Assembly (NCBI GenBank): GCA_900642245.1
Contig: CAAAJI010000462.1
Location: 3,712-40,351 of the forward strand
DNA: 36,640 nt
DNA from: Fragilaria radians
Lineage: Eukaryota; Bacillariophyta; Fragilariophyceae; Fragilariales; Fragilariaceae
Direction of reading: 5' to 3'
The notes under the pieces were generated by a model. That model was not told where the DNA came from, did no database searches, and saw only the letters and a program-made list of their open reading frames with translations. Below are positions 9,994 through 19,268 of this stretch, piece by piece. Each line of letters begins with the position of its first letter. The stretch's first letter is position 1. The translations under genes and the position numbers were made by a program.

Positions 9994-10683
9994 TTACATA
10001 TCCTCTGCAAGTGAATCACGCTGAACTTCTTCCCAAACATTATACTCAATCATATGCTGATGCTCTTCATCTACAGCAGCTTTCCAGTATTCTTTGTCTG
10101 GCGTTTTCATTGCTTCTTGATAATTCAGTATATGGAGTTCATTTGTGTTAATGAATCCTCCTCCTATCCCAGCGCCAACACATGCCAATTCATGAAATTT
10201 GTCCACATCAAAATAATCTTGTATAGCTGCAAAGGCTCCCACTTCCCTATTTCGTTGAGGCTTTACAACAAGTCTTCCAGATCTTGTAGATCTTGGGGTA
10301 ATTAACTCATTCATTTCACCCTCCCTTGCTCTGATCATAACCGCATCTTGAGGTTTCTCCTCCACAATCTTATCTGTATCTGCATCCTCATACTGAAGCA
10401 TAAAAAAGTCTATTACAGGCGTAATTTCGATACTTCCAGGCGAAGATGTCTTCTCAAAAAACATTCGCTTTAGCCAAATCACATCTCTAGATTGATGAAC
10501 TCTTCCAGTATTTGGGTCCCACATCCGATAGCAATCTCCAGAGTGATCTAATGCATAACCTACAAACATGCATTGCACTCCTCTATCAGCCAACTTTGGG
10601 GTTGCTAAACTTTTGGTTTTGACAGTTCCAGCTTCACCCCAGGTTCACAAATGCCTTGCAAATTTCTGCTCCTTGCCACCACT
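9994..10683 (-). pseudogene. copia pol, integrase C-terminal and linker portion
   Basis: The frame upstream of the linker reads WGEAGTVKTKSLATPKLADR and then GVQCMFVGYALDHSGDCYRM, DPNTGRVHQSRDVIWLKRMF. These are the typical copia integrase C-terminal (GKGYE-like) region motifs. It is interrupted by a TGA at 10645-10647, between HL and TWGEAG. The following ~130 residues are the variable linker to reverse transcriptase. Confidence 0.83.
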
Positions 10684-11150
10684 TCAATGATGATACCTAG
10701 ATGCTATCTTTCCATTAATTTCAACAGGCACCAACCCATCCAATAATGTAGCTGTCTGAAATGCTTCTCGGAAAAGACGATATCTCATTTCTAAAGGTAA
10801 GTTTGCCTGAAACATCATAGCCCTTCCTCTATTTGCTAGAACAGCAAATCCCAACTCAGCAAGGTGATTTTGTTGCGGGGTATCTGCAGCAGTATATTCA
10901 AACTTGATATTAAGCTTCCAATCGGCACTATCACTTCTCTTCTGCAACCCAATGTTTTCACCAGCATTGTCTAGGCGTATATATTTTACTGGTTTTCCAT
11001 CCTGACGCCACTTTTCAAATAATATGCATGTAGGCTCTACCATACCATCTTAGACTCATAAAATTCAGAAAACTTGAGCTGTGTGAACTCATCAACAATG
11101 ATTCTCCAATATTGTCTCAAAACCTTATGTCCAGCCAATGGCTGCTTAAT
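10684..11150 (-). pseudogene. copia pol, integrase core fragment
   Basis: Two pieces in different frames. The upstream piece (about 11045-11150) reads KVLRQYWRIIVDEFTQLKFS and carries the first catalytic Asp. The downstream piece from 11043 reads MVEPTCILFEKWRQDGKPVK, then YIRLDNAGEN with the second Asp and TPQQNHLAE with the Glu of the DDE triad. A small frameshift near 11043-11050 separates them and a TGA ends the second at 10684. The zinc-binding N-terminus is missing at the 11150 junction. Confidence 0.85.
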
Positions 11151-11151
11151 C

Positions 11152-12095
11152 ATATCAAAGTTTGGACCCACGATGAATGGCTGAAAGAAGCAAGCCCATG
11201 GCAAGGTTGGAAACGTAATCCAAAGGAGGACGGTGGCAAGTTCGCATCCTGGTTTGAAAATAAGACTTCACAAGAGTATTTGTATCAAGAGGCTGTGCGT
11301 CGTGAACATGTATTTATCGGAAACTGTCTCGCATATCACCACACGAAAGGTTGTCATTGGACTGCCGTTTTGCACCCGTCTGACTTTGTTGTCTTCAACT
11401 ATAAAGGTCCGCAAGAAAATCCAGTTAAATTTGATTCTAGTGAAATTGGATTACGTATGAAGGATGACATCATTCAAGTGAGGACGGAAACGTCTCCCAT
11501 CCGCAGAGGCCTCCCGCCACTTTCGGATCGAGTGACCATCGCAAACTTCTTGCGTCAAGAAAAAATTTCCACTTGCATCCGAATGTTTGGATTAGAAATG
11601 GGTCCTCGAGAGTTTCCCAGTGAGAATCATCTTCTGACATTGCGTCAGCGTGAGTATGGAGTTAAGAAAGGTACTTGGGTAAAAGTAATGGTTGATGTCA
11701 CGTCGCCCCACATGTGGCGAAAAGTGAATAGTATACATAATCTACCAATTTGTGGATGGAATGGAAAATTGGAAGCCACGGATTATATCAGTTCCCTTCT
11801 TCGGTTTCATCACTTTCGAATAGGAACCTTGGAAAGTTTCGTGGAAAAGTATCCCACTGATCCAAATGTAATTCATAGTTACAAAAACGTATCCGATGAA
11901 TTTGAACCGTTTGGTGATGATCATGGTACCTTGAATCCATGGATGGATTGGTTTATATCCAAGGTTGGAAAGCAGAAAGCAAACGAATTACTGTTTATTC
12001 CACTCAACCATGCCTACAAGGCAGTCGGTGAAGGAAATCTGGCATTACGACAAGCAAGAGAAGATATGGAATCCAATGGTGGTGGGGATGATTGA
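11152..12095 (+). pseudogene. 5'-truncated copy of the GT92-like gene (unit B)
   Basis: From 11154 the frame encodes 313 residues equivalent to residues 592-904 of the 904-aa protein, with about 15 substitutions (for example KGANP to KEASP, RRRLP to RRGLP) and the same C-terminal end. It has only the last part of domain 2, including the degenerate HPSDF motif, and no membrane anchor or domain 1. The upstream 14 residues of the open frame come from antisense copia sequence. The frame stays open with no stop, so truncation seems recent. A short anchorless product is possible but would not be secreted. Confidence 0.85.
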
Positions 12096-12619
12096 TATGT
12101 AAAAATAGCCAATAGCCTCTATTTTCCAATTGACTGTTGCTAACCTGAACTAGATATACATAACTTCTTTCAATTTTGCAAATTATTTGTGAATGTATGT
12201 GTGCTTGATTTTGTCGTGAATTGCCATGGATGGCAAAATGTGATTCTAAAGCCAAAAGTGAAAAAATCTGTATCATTACTTGCAAATGCAAATAATTTCA
12301 AGAATTAAGCTGCATTAGAAATATGTCTCATGTTATGTCACTTTGCACATAACCATAAAATTGAAAAGTTCACATCCGATCTGGCCGTCAGTCGTTTGGC
12401 AATTTTGTTTACCCTTAACCCTTCTGTCTTACGTGACAGAGAGAACACTATGTAAAATTCTTAACGACTTTAATGTGAAAAAAGAAAGTACGATGTGACG
12501 TCAGGATTGCACATTGCTCCAATCTTCGCAAAATCGAGTATACTTTATTTATATATTCGGGACTGACTACGTTAGTATGAAAAACTACTAATCATTTTGT
12601 GGTAAAAAAATAGTTCATT
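12096..12619. other. Spacer and likely promoter of the intact GT31-like gene
   Basis: The first ~200 bp are homologous to 4913-5110; further on the two spacers differ. A perfect TGACGTCA (CRE palindrome) is at 12496-12503, 117 bp before the chosen start at 12620. I see no equivalent site in the spacer before the frameshifted copy. Confidence 0.5.
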
Positions 12620-13660
12620 ATGGGTCGGTATTTTGCAGGGTTGGGACTTAAACATCAATGTGTGCGAATCAATAATTCAAGGTCAGCGGTTGGAATTCCG
12701 CGATTTCGCAAAATGTATCGACGCATGTGCAGAAACAATGGGAAATTCCAGATCAGTTTGTGTGTAATAATTCTTTATGTAATAACATCATTGATGAGAA
12801 CGGGATTCCTACGCCTACAACATGAGAAAGGGGTGTTTATCAGATCCCAGCATATTCAGAGTGAAGTTAGATCAACGACCTTTCTTCTAGGGATATTCTG
12901 TACCTTAAGGCACGTAAAAAAGAGAGAAATGATAAGAGATACCATTATTGGAGAACATTTGCCATCGAATATTACTCGAAGAGTATGTTCTCTCCATCAT
13001 TTTTTATCTCACTTCGAAATAAAGTCTTCTTGTAATTTGATATATACGTTTGTGATTGGAGGGAACAACACTGGATTAGACTATTTTGATCGCAACAATG
13101 AGCTGCTTGTTACTAATCATAACATGACTACAGAAAATGATTTAACGATACTTAATATCAAAGAAAACATGAACAATGGGAAAACTCCGTCTTGGTTTAA
13201 CTTTGTGTCAGAGATTATGAACGGTGATATTGACTATGTTGCCAAGAGTGACCTTGACACATTGATAAGCGTTCCTGCCTTATTGCAATTTATTGATACG
13301 CATTTACCAGCACGAAGTCAACACGGCAATCCAAGAATTTATGGTGGCAAAGTTGCTGAAATCACTAGTTGTGGCGGTCCTAGATTCTCACATTGTAGGA
13401 AAATCGAGGGTAAATTCTTCATGTTGGGACAGTTCTACTTTGTATCACATGACATAGTGATGATGAAACAGCTTTGGATGAAATCAAATTATTCCGTTCC
13501 AAATGAAGATATTGATTTTGCGCTAAGAATATGGCACGGGTATTCTTTATTTCATGCCATTATTCTGGATTCTGAAAAATTTTGGATACATGGATTGAAA
13601 AATAGTGGAAGATATAGAAGAATGTTTGCAAAAATTAGGTCTAATGATTGGAACATTTAA
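12620..13660 (+). CDS. GT31-like glycosyltransferase, intact copy (unit B)
   Basis: 346 aa. One hydrophobic segment at about residues 43-60 (FQISLCVIILYVITSLM) fits a type II Golgi anchor. The lumenal part shows a GT31 (beta-1,3-galactosyltransferase-like) pattern. LLGIFCTL followed by KKREMIRDTI corresponds to the R-x-x-IR-x-TW block. KSDLDT (Asp211, Asp213) is the DxD metal site. GQFYFVSHDIV corresponds to G-x-x-Y-x-x-S-x-D, and NEDIDFALRIW (295-305) corresponds to the ED-V-x-x-G block. Similarity is motif-level, so the transferred sugar is unknown. The start could instead be the ATG at 12713 (MYRRMCRNN), which sits closer to the anchor and to the start used in the other copies. It is the only unbroken member of three copies here. 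Confidence 0.7.
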   Translation: MGRYFAGLGLKHQCVRINNSRSAVGIPRFRKMYRRMCRNNGKFQISLCVIILYVITSLMRTGFLRLQHEKGVFIRSQHIQSEVRSTTFLLGIFCTLRHVKKREMIRDTIIGEHLPSNITRRVCSLHHFLSHFEIKSSCNLIYTFVIGGNNTGLDYFDRNNELLVTNHNMTTENDLTILNIKENMNNGKTPSWFNFVSEIMNGDIDYVAKSDLDTLISVPALLQFIDTHLPARSQHGNPRIYGGKVAEITSCGGPRFSHCRKIEGKFFMLGQFYFVSHDIVMMKQLWMKSNYSVPNEDIDFALRIWHGYSLFHAIILDSEKFWIHGLKNSGRYRRMFAKIRSNDWNI

Positions 13661-14020
13661 GGAGCTATATTTATTTGATTTACCTAAGATGCTCATTGAT
13701 CTAGAGAGTCTTCTAGATGGCTCTTCTTGTTTTTGATTCTTTCCTCGTGAGATTTTGATGACAATGATGATTTTTGTTGTTGTCATACGACATGATATCC
13801 ATCATTGCAAATAACATCCGCAATTACTGCTGTGTCTAAGTTGTTCGCCATAGTGTAAAGTTGTCTCCTTGGTGAAAACATAAGAGATTACACTTAATTC
13901 GTCCAGTCCAAGCGTTCTATCTTTGGTGAAAGCGTCACTTTAAATCAATCATCAGTTTACCAGGAAAGATCCAACGGAGTAGCACCACCTATGGACTAGA
14001 GGTATCCAGGAATATCACCT
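13661..14020 (+). repeat. Start of the unit B tail, cut by an assembly gap
   Basis: About 360 bp matching 6347-6705 with a few substitutions (gatctag against gttctag; aaatcaatc against aaattaatc). It ends at the run of N. This shows that unit B is a real paralogue and not a repeat of unit A in the assembly. Confidence 0.85.
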
Positions 14021-14040
14021 NNNNNNNNNNNNNNNNNNNN
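14021..14040. other. Assembly gap (20 N)
   Basis: Twenty undetermined bases joining the unit B tail to sequence that restarts inside a GT31-like gene. The length is probably a placeholder. Confidence 0.99.
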
Positions 14041-14973
14041 TTACATCTCATGGAAAATTCCACATTAGTTTGTGTTTTATAACTCTGTATGTAATAACAT
14101 CATTAACGACAATGGGATTACGCCGTCCACAAAATGAGAAAGGCGTGTTTATTGGAACGCAGCCTTTACTCAGTGAAGTTAGATCAACGACCTTTCTTCT
14201 CGGTATATTCTGCACCTTAGAGGATGTAAAGGAGAGAGCGATGATTAGAGATACCATTATTGGAGAGCATCTGCCACCCGAAATAATAAAAAGAACATGT
14301 TCTCTCCAGAATTTCTTATCTAACTTCGAAATAAAGTCTTCTTGTAATTTGATATATACCTTCGTGATTGGAGGGAACACCACTGGATTAGACTATTTTG
14401 ATCGCAACAATGATTTGCTTGTTACTAATCATAACATGACGGCAGAAAATGATTTAACGATTCTTAATATCAAAGAAAACATGAACGATGGGAAAACTCC
14501 ATCTTGGTTTAACTTTGTGTCAGAGATTATGAACAGTGATATTGACTATGTTGCCAAGAGTGACCGAGACACATTGATAAGCGTTCCTGCCTTATTGCAA
14601 TTCGTCGATACGCACTTGCCATCACGAAGTCAACACGGCAATCCAAGAATTTATGGTGGCAAAGTTGCTGATATCACTAGTTGTGGCGGTCCTAGATTCT
14701 CACATTGTAGGAAAATCGAGGGTAAATTCTTCATGTTGGGACAGTTCTACTTTGTATCACATGACATAGTGATGATGAAAGCAACTTTGGATGAAATCAA
14801 ATTATTCCGTTCCAAATGAAGATCTTGATTTTGCACTAAGAATATGGCACGGGTATTTCTTATTTCATGCCATTATTCTGGATTCTGAAAAATTTTGGAT
14901 ACATGGATTGAAAAATAGTGGAAGATATAGAAGAATGTTTGCAAAAATTAGGTCTAATGATTGGAACATTTAA
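14041..14973 (+). pseudogene. GT31-like glycosyltransferase, second frameshifted copy (5' end in gap)
   Basis: Matches 5414-6346 with a constant offset of 8627 bp and no difference found in the stretches compared, including the same extra base after GATGATGAAA and the KSDRDT motif. The first four codons lie in the gap. The reading frame breaks near 14780-14787 and the real C-terminus continues from 14791. Either this is a very recent duplicate of unit A made after the frameshift arose, or the same genomic sequence has been placed twice. Confidence 0.8.
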
Positions 14974-16375
14974 GGAGCTATATTTATTTGATTTACCTAA
15001 GATGCTCATTGTTCTAGAGAGTCTTCTAGATGGCTCTTCTTGTTTTTGATTCTTTCCTCGTGAGATTTTGATGACAATGATGATTTTTGTTGTTGTCATA
15101 CGACATGATATCCATCATTGCAAATAACATCCGCAATTACTGCTGTGTCTAAGTTGTTCGCCATAGTGTAAAGTTGTCTCCTTGGTGAAAACATAAGAGA
15201 TTACACTTAATTCGTCCAGTCCAAGCGTTCTATCTTTGGTGAAAGCGTCACTTTAAATTAATCATCAGTTTACCAGGAAAGATCCAACGGAGTAGCACCA
15301 CCTATGGACTAGAGGTATCCAGGAATATCACCCCATGGTAATGATCTTTTGAAGGGTTCACACAACAACCTGTAATAGTTCCCTACATGAATTGAATCAG
15401 AAATTGCCTTTTCTCTATCCAAAGTAGATTGCGAGCATGAAGAAGAAAAGATGTACGTTTCATGGTGAATAAGTAGTGTCATGGTGACTTAAAAGTCTTT
15501 TCACAGTAACTTACAAGGTGGGAGTAATGGTTCAAAATGATTCCAATCCATTGAGAAAGGATTAAACATCATATCTACTAAATGGATAATGAATTTGTTT
15601 GTTAAAACCTTTTTCTGAAATGGTGGTAGATATCCTCGACAAGCAATAATATTGCATCTTAGATGCATTCTCTTTTGCTACACTACCTTCCTCTACGGAA
15701 AGATATGCGATATTTGTTAATTTGAGTTATCACTTAAAAATACTTCTATGAATAATTTCATGTACTTTTATCCATTTAAGAATTGTGAAAACGGGTATTT
15801 TATTCAAGTATTCTAAAAGCCAAAGAATTATGAATGACCATCTAAATGAAGATGATGACAATTAAACTAGGATGTTGTCGTCAGATTTTGCATGCAGTGA
15901 AAATTCAACTAAGGTTAGGAAATTCATTTCTACTTTTTGAATAAAGTAAATACATATCCAATAATTCGATACTCCGTAATGCTCATTCCGCTATCAATTC
16001 CATTACATCTTGATTTTCAGCAATAGGATCAATATTCCATTTTTTGCAGCTTTCTGCTTTTTCTTATTTCAGAAGAGAAATATCTTTAATCTAGAAACTG
16101 CCGTTTTTTCCAAATGTTTCGGACAATTTCTTGTAAACTCCTCCGTTTTCTAGGAACAATAGCGATCTTCAAACACTATGTCAATTATCATCGGTAGTTT
16201 ATTTTTTACTTGGTAATTTGCTCCATCCTGACCTTATCAACTGTTTCCTCCAAGGACATTAAGAGTTCAATCTCATGGAATCCCATCAATCACTGAATTC
16301 AATGCTCTGGGTACCCATCCTTGAAGATTTTGGTCTCGAGAATACTTGGATGCCAGTTTGCCTTGATCCACAAAG
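14974..16375 (+). repeat. Non-coding tail repeated from unit A
   Basis: Same as 6347-7747. Identity holds to about 16348; the next ~27 bp have three mismatches and after about 16375 the sequence is unrelated to unit A. No coding potential. Confidence 0.85.
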
Positions 16376-17540
16376 TGACCTGCCTTGGCTGAAGGATCAA
16401 GAAGCAAATCCCTAACACAATAGGATGTAAACAATATTAGCTGAAAAATATAATGTTAAAGTAAGATGTGTGTGTACCGATATGAAAAAGCATCATGTAC
16501 CGTTAGTGCAGAGTAAATCGTAATAGAATTAAGGTATTCTTATATTTACTCATTTAGATATTAATAGTTACAATTAATCTCTCCTAGTAAATATATACCA
16601 CAAGTTTAACTATGATAATGATCAATTAGCTGAACTTAGTGAAGTTTTAGTATTGTTTATAAATGGAAAGTATCATTATACAATCCAGCACCGGACCCAA
16701 TCCAGGACGGCTGTAATAATGATCTATATAACACCTAATTACAAGCAATTTTAGTCATTTACTGTCATCCAAATTTGTCGAAGAATGAAAAGGACAGTTA
16801 ACTTGTAATTGTCCATAGCTAGATGTGTAAATATAAGAATATCATAATTCGATTTTTTTTAATTCTACTAACAATAATGGACGTCTCCTATGCCTTTACA
16901 CCAATACATCTCTTGATACTGCTCGTAACCTTCAGTCTTGGGTACTATAACCAGTGATTCAATACGCCAGTGCATGTCATAATTAAATCTCATTTTTATA
17001 TCCTTCCTATCTTTCTTTTCTTACCTTGGAGGGCAGTTGAAACCGCACAAATGTTGGTTCATATATTTGTTCTGAATTTATTCTACATTTTACCAAGGGG
17101 TTTAAAATCAGTTAAATTTGATTTCTGCATTATTTTGACTGTTGGGTGCATTGAAAAAATGTGCAAGATGACGGATGAAACTTAAATTCCTTTGATTCCA
17201 TTTTAAGGGAAGAAAACTAACCTGGAGCAAGACGTTCATAGCTAAAGCCAAACGTTAGGGATTTTAGTTGGTTGGGAAAATAAGATTGTTAAGACTGATT
17301 TTGTCACTTATTGTGGATGATTATTTGGACTAGTCTACTTTAAAGGTGAAAATCAGTAATCTATTGATAGATTGCATGGTTGCAGGCTTTCAACTTAAGC
17401 TTGATTGCCGCGGCTAAACTGGTATGAATCAATCCAAGGAAGAAAGAGTAAAATGAAAGATTCTGGAAATAAATTTCAACTTCCATGAGCAAGGAATCCC
17501 CAGAGGAACGGCAAGGTTAGAAACACGTCTCAAACTTTTA
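16376..17540. other. AT-rich spacer, no gene seen
   Basis: No convincing coding sequence on either strand. A short GC-richer patch stands out at about 16681-16712 (ccagcaccggacccaatcca and on). The 71-codon open frame at 16970-17185 has no recognisable features. Confidence 0.5.
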
Positions 17541-18381
17541 TCATAGCTTTTCGATTTTCTTCGCAATCATTACAATATCGTTTTTAAGCTTTTTCTTCTC
17601 GGAAATCATTGTGTAGTCATGTAAAGCGCCATAATACTTGCAATAGTGACAAGACGCTCCACTGTCACTTCTCCAAATATCATCGTCAAAGTCTTCAGTT
17701 TTCGTCAGTAAAGAAAGTACCACATCCGCCGTAACGGCTACTCTATTTCCTGTTCCATCAGCATTTTTTTAAACAATTTCTTCTTCATCAACTTGAAAAA
17801 ATGTTATCCTATGACCAGGCTTTTTATAATAACTGAATCAACATCATTTTTATCATCTTTACTTTGCTTTGACTTGCAATACGCTGCTTTATTGCCAAAT
17901 TTGTCATATTTCCTACATTTTCCTTTGGATTGCGTAGGAAATAGCACCTTTTCTTCTCTTAAGTCATCATTAACCTTCGTAGAAAGCCTTTCAAACCGTA
18001 AGTACAAGTATTTCTTAAGATCTTATGATCACTTCTCTATCTATAGCTTATAGTCTCCTGTCAAACTATTCAACGATTTAATCATAAACTGGTCATCAGC
18101 CATACTTCAACCCATAATTTTCAACTTAATTTGTAGATTTTCTAAATTCATAATCTATGTCCTTGTCTAGCTCGCTCTCTCTAAACATCCTTTGCGTCTT
18201 CATCAATGAAGGAGCAGATTAAGCATCTAATTTCTTCTTCACTTCTTCCAAGCTAGAACTGCAATGCAATCTCTTTGGTGTTACATCTCTTGACAATTCC
18301 AACACTATTCCAACTGCTACTTCTCACATCAATTGAGAGCAACAATTCAGTATAGACAATCCTTTTGAGTTCAATTGCCCT
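17541..18381 (-). pseudogene. Decayed copia gag-protease fragment
   Basis: Read on the minus strand through several frameshifts and stops, the order matches a copia gag and protease. TELLLSID is followed by GIVKRCNTK (about 18281-18381), then MADDQFMIKSLNSLTGDYKL (about 18040-18110). Next are LRFERLSTKVNDDLREE and the zinc-knuckle relic KGKCRKYDKFGNKAAYCKSK, and finally IWRSDSGASCHY with the protease DSGA motif (17640-17680). In the knuckle the second Cys has become Tyr and the His has become Asn, so it cannot bind zinc normally. It is a different copia lineage or remnant from 8413-11150. Confidence 0.75.
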
Positions 18382-19034
18382 TATCAACTTATTTCCTTTT
18401 TCTGTCTTCTCTGAATTTCTAGTATCTCTTTTCCCAATAGAACATCCTGATCCCTGAACTTTTAGACTGGGCTAAAGCCTATTTACTCTATCTTGGCCAT
18501 TCTACGTGAGAAGTTATGAACCCGCGTACCACTAAAATCGGCCATCACAACTAATTGACCAAACAAGTTAGAAATAAGGCAGACTGACTTGATAGTTATT
18601 AGTCCAAAGGAGAGGTTTTACTTTGCATCGGATGCTTAAACATGTTTAAATATCTCTTCATGCTTAAATTACTTATTTTAAAGTATCGTTAAATTAAAGG
18701 AGTTTTTATCATATATTGGAGATACATGCAAATAATGCTATTCTGTGCCTCTGGCATTTACAGGGCACATTAAGAAGACATTGAAAGACATTCAGAATCA
18801 GGATAATATTTTGCAACAAAGTGTCGAATCAGCAAGGCAAAAAACAAGCGAAATGGATAAGATAAGGAAGGTGGAAGTTCAAACTGACATTACCTGGGGA
18901 TTTAACTGTAAGGTTTAATCAGTAAAGATATTAAAAAAGCCTAAATATGACAATGTCTAAGTGATTTTATTGAAAAATTCAGAAGTTGAATGATTATGAT
19001 TTTGCTTTGAAGGTTGAAACCAATTTAAAGGAAA
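18382..19034. other. Spacer between two oppositely oriented copia relics
   Basis: No gene seen. The plus strand around 18760-18900 can be read for about 45 codons but I recognise nothing in it. Confidence 0.4.
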
Positions 19035-19268
19035 ATTTGAGTTGCAGAATTCTATGTGGGTTATGAAAGCAGAACAACATTTGTTATGCAACCTCTAGGT
19101 ATTAAAGTTGTCGTTTCCGTTGTGGTGAGGTGTGATAATGATTGTGCTATTTTATTGCTGAGGATGCAAGTTCTGGAGTACGAACAAGACGCACTGACAG
19201 TAGATATCACTTTGTATCCGAGCATATTGAAGAAGGCATTGTTCTACATTAAGAATAATAGAAGATAG
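19035..19268 (+). pseudogene. Decayed copia RNase H fragment
   Basis: The plus strand reads VAEFYVGYES, then VVVRCDNDCAILLL and DALTVDITLYPSILKKALFY. This matches the copia RNase H pattern of an AE-Y block, a V-x-CDN-x-x-AI-x-L block and a (TKH)IDI-x-x-HFIRE block. A TGA precedes the first block. It is oriented opposite to the gag-protease relic next to it, so the two are not one element. Confidence 0.6.

Larger units (their letters stand above)
8413..11150 (-). mobile_element. Defective, 5'-truncated Ty1/copia retrotransposon (diatom CoDi-like)
   Basis: On the minus strand the order is integrase, reverse transcriptase, RNase H, which is the copia order. From 11043 to 8413 the whole pol region is one reading frame interrupted by four stop codons: TGA at 10684-10686, TGA at 10645-10647, TAA at 9994-9996 and TAG at 9142-9144. 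The spacings between them are all multiples of three. A frameshift lies near 11043-11050, above which integrase continues in another frame. Gag, protease and the N-terminal part of integrase are absent: at 11150 the element stops and GT92-like sequence starts. No intact LTR pair is visible. It cannot move by itself. Confidence 0.9.
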
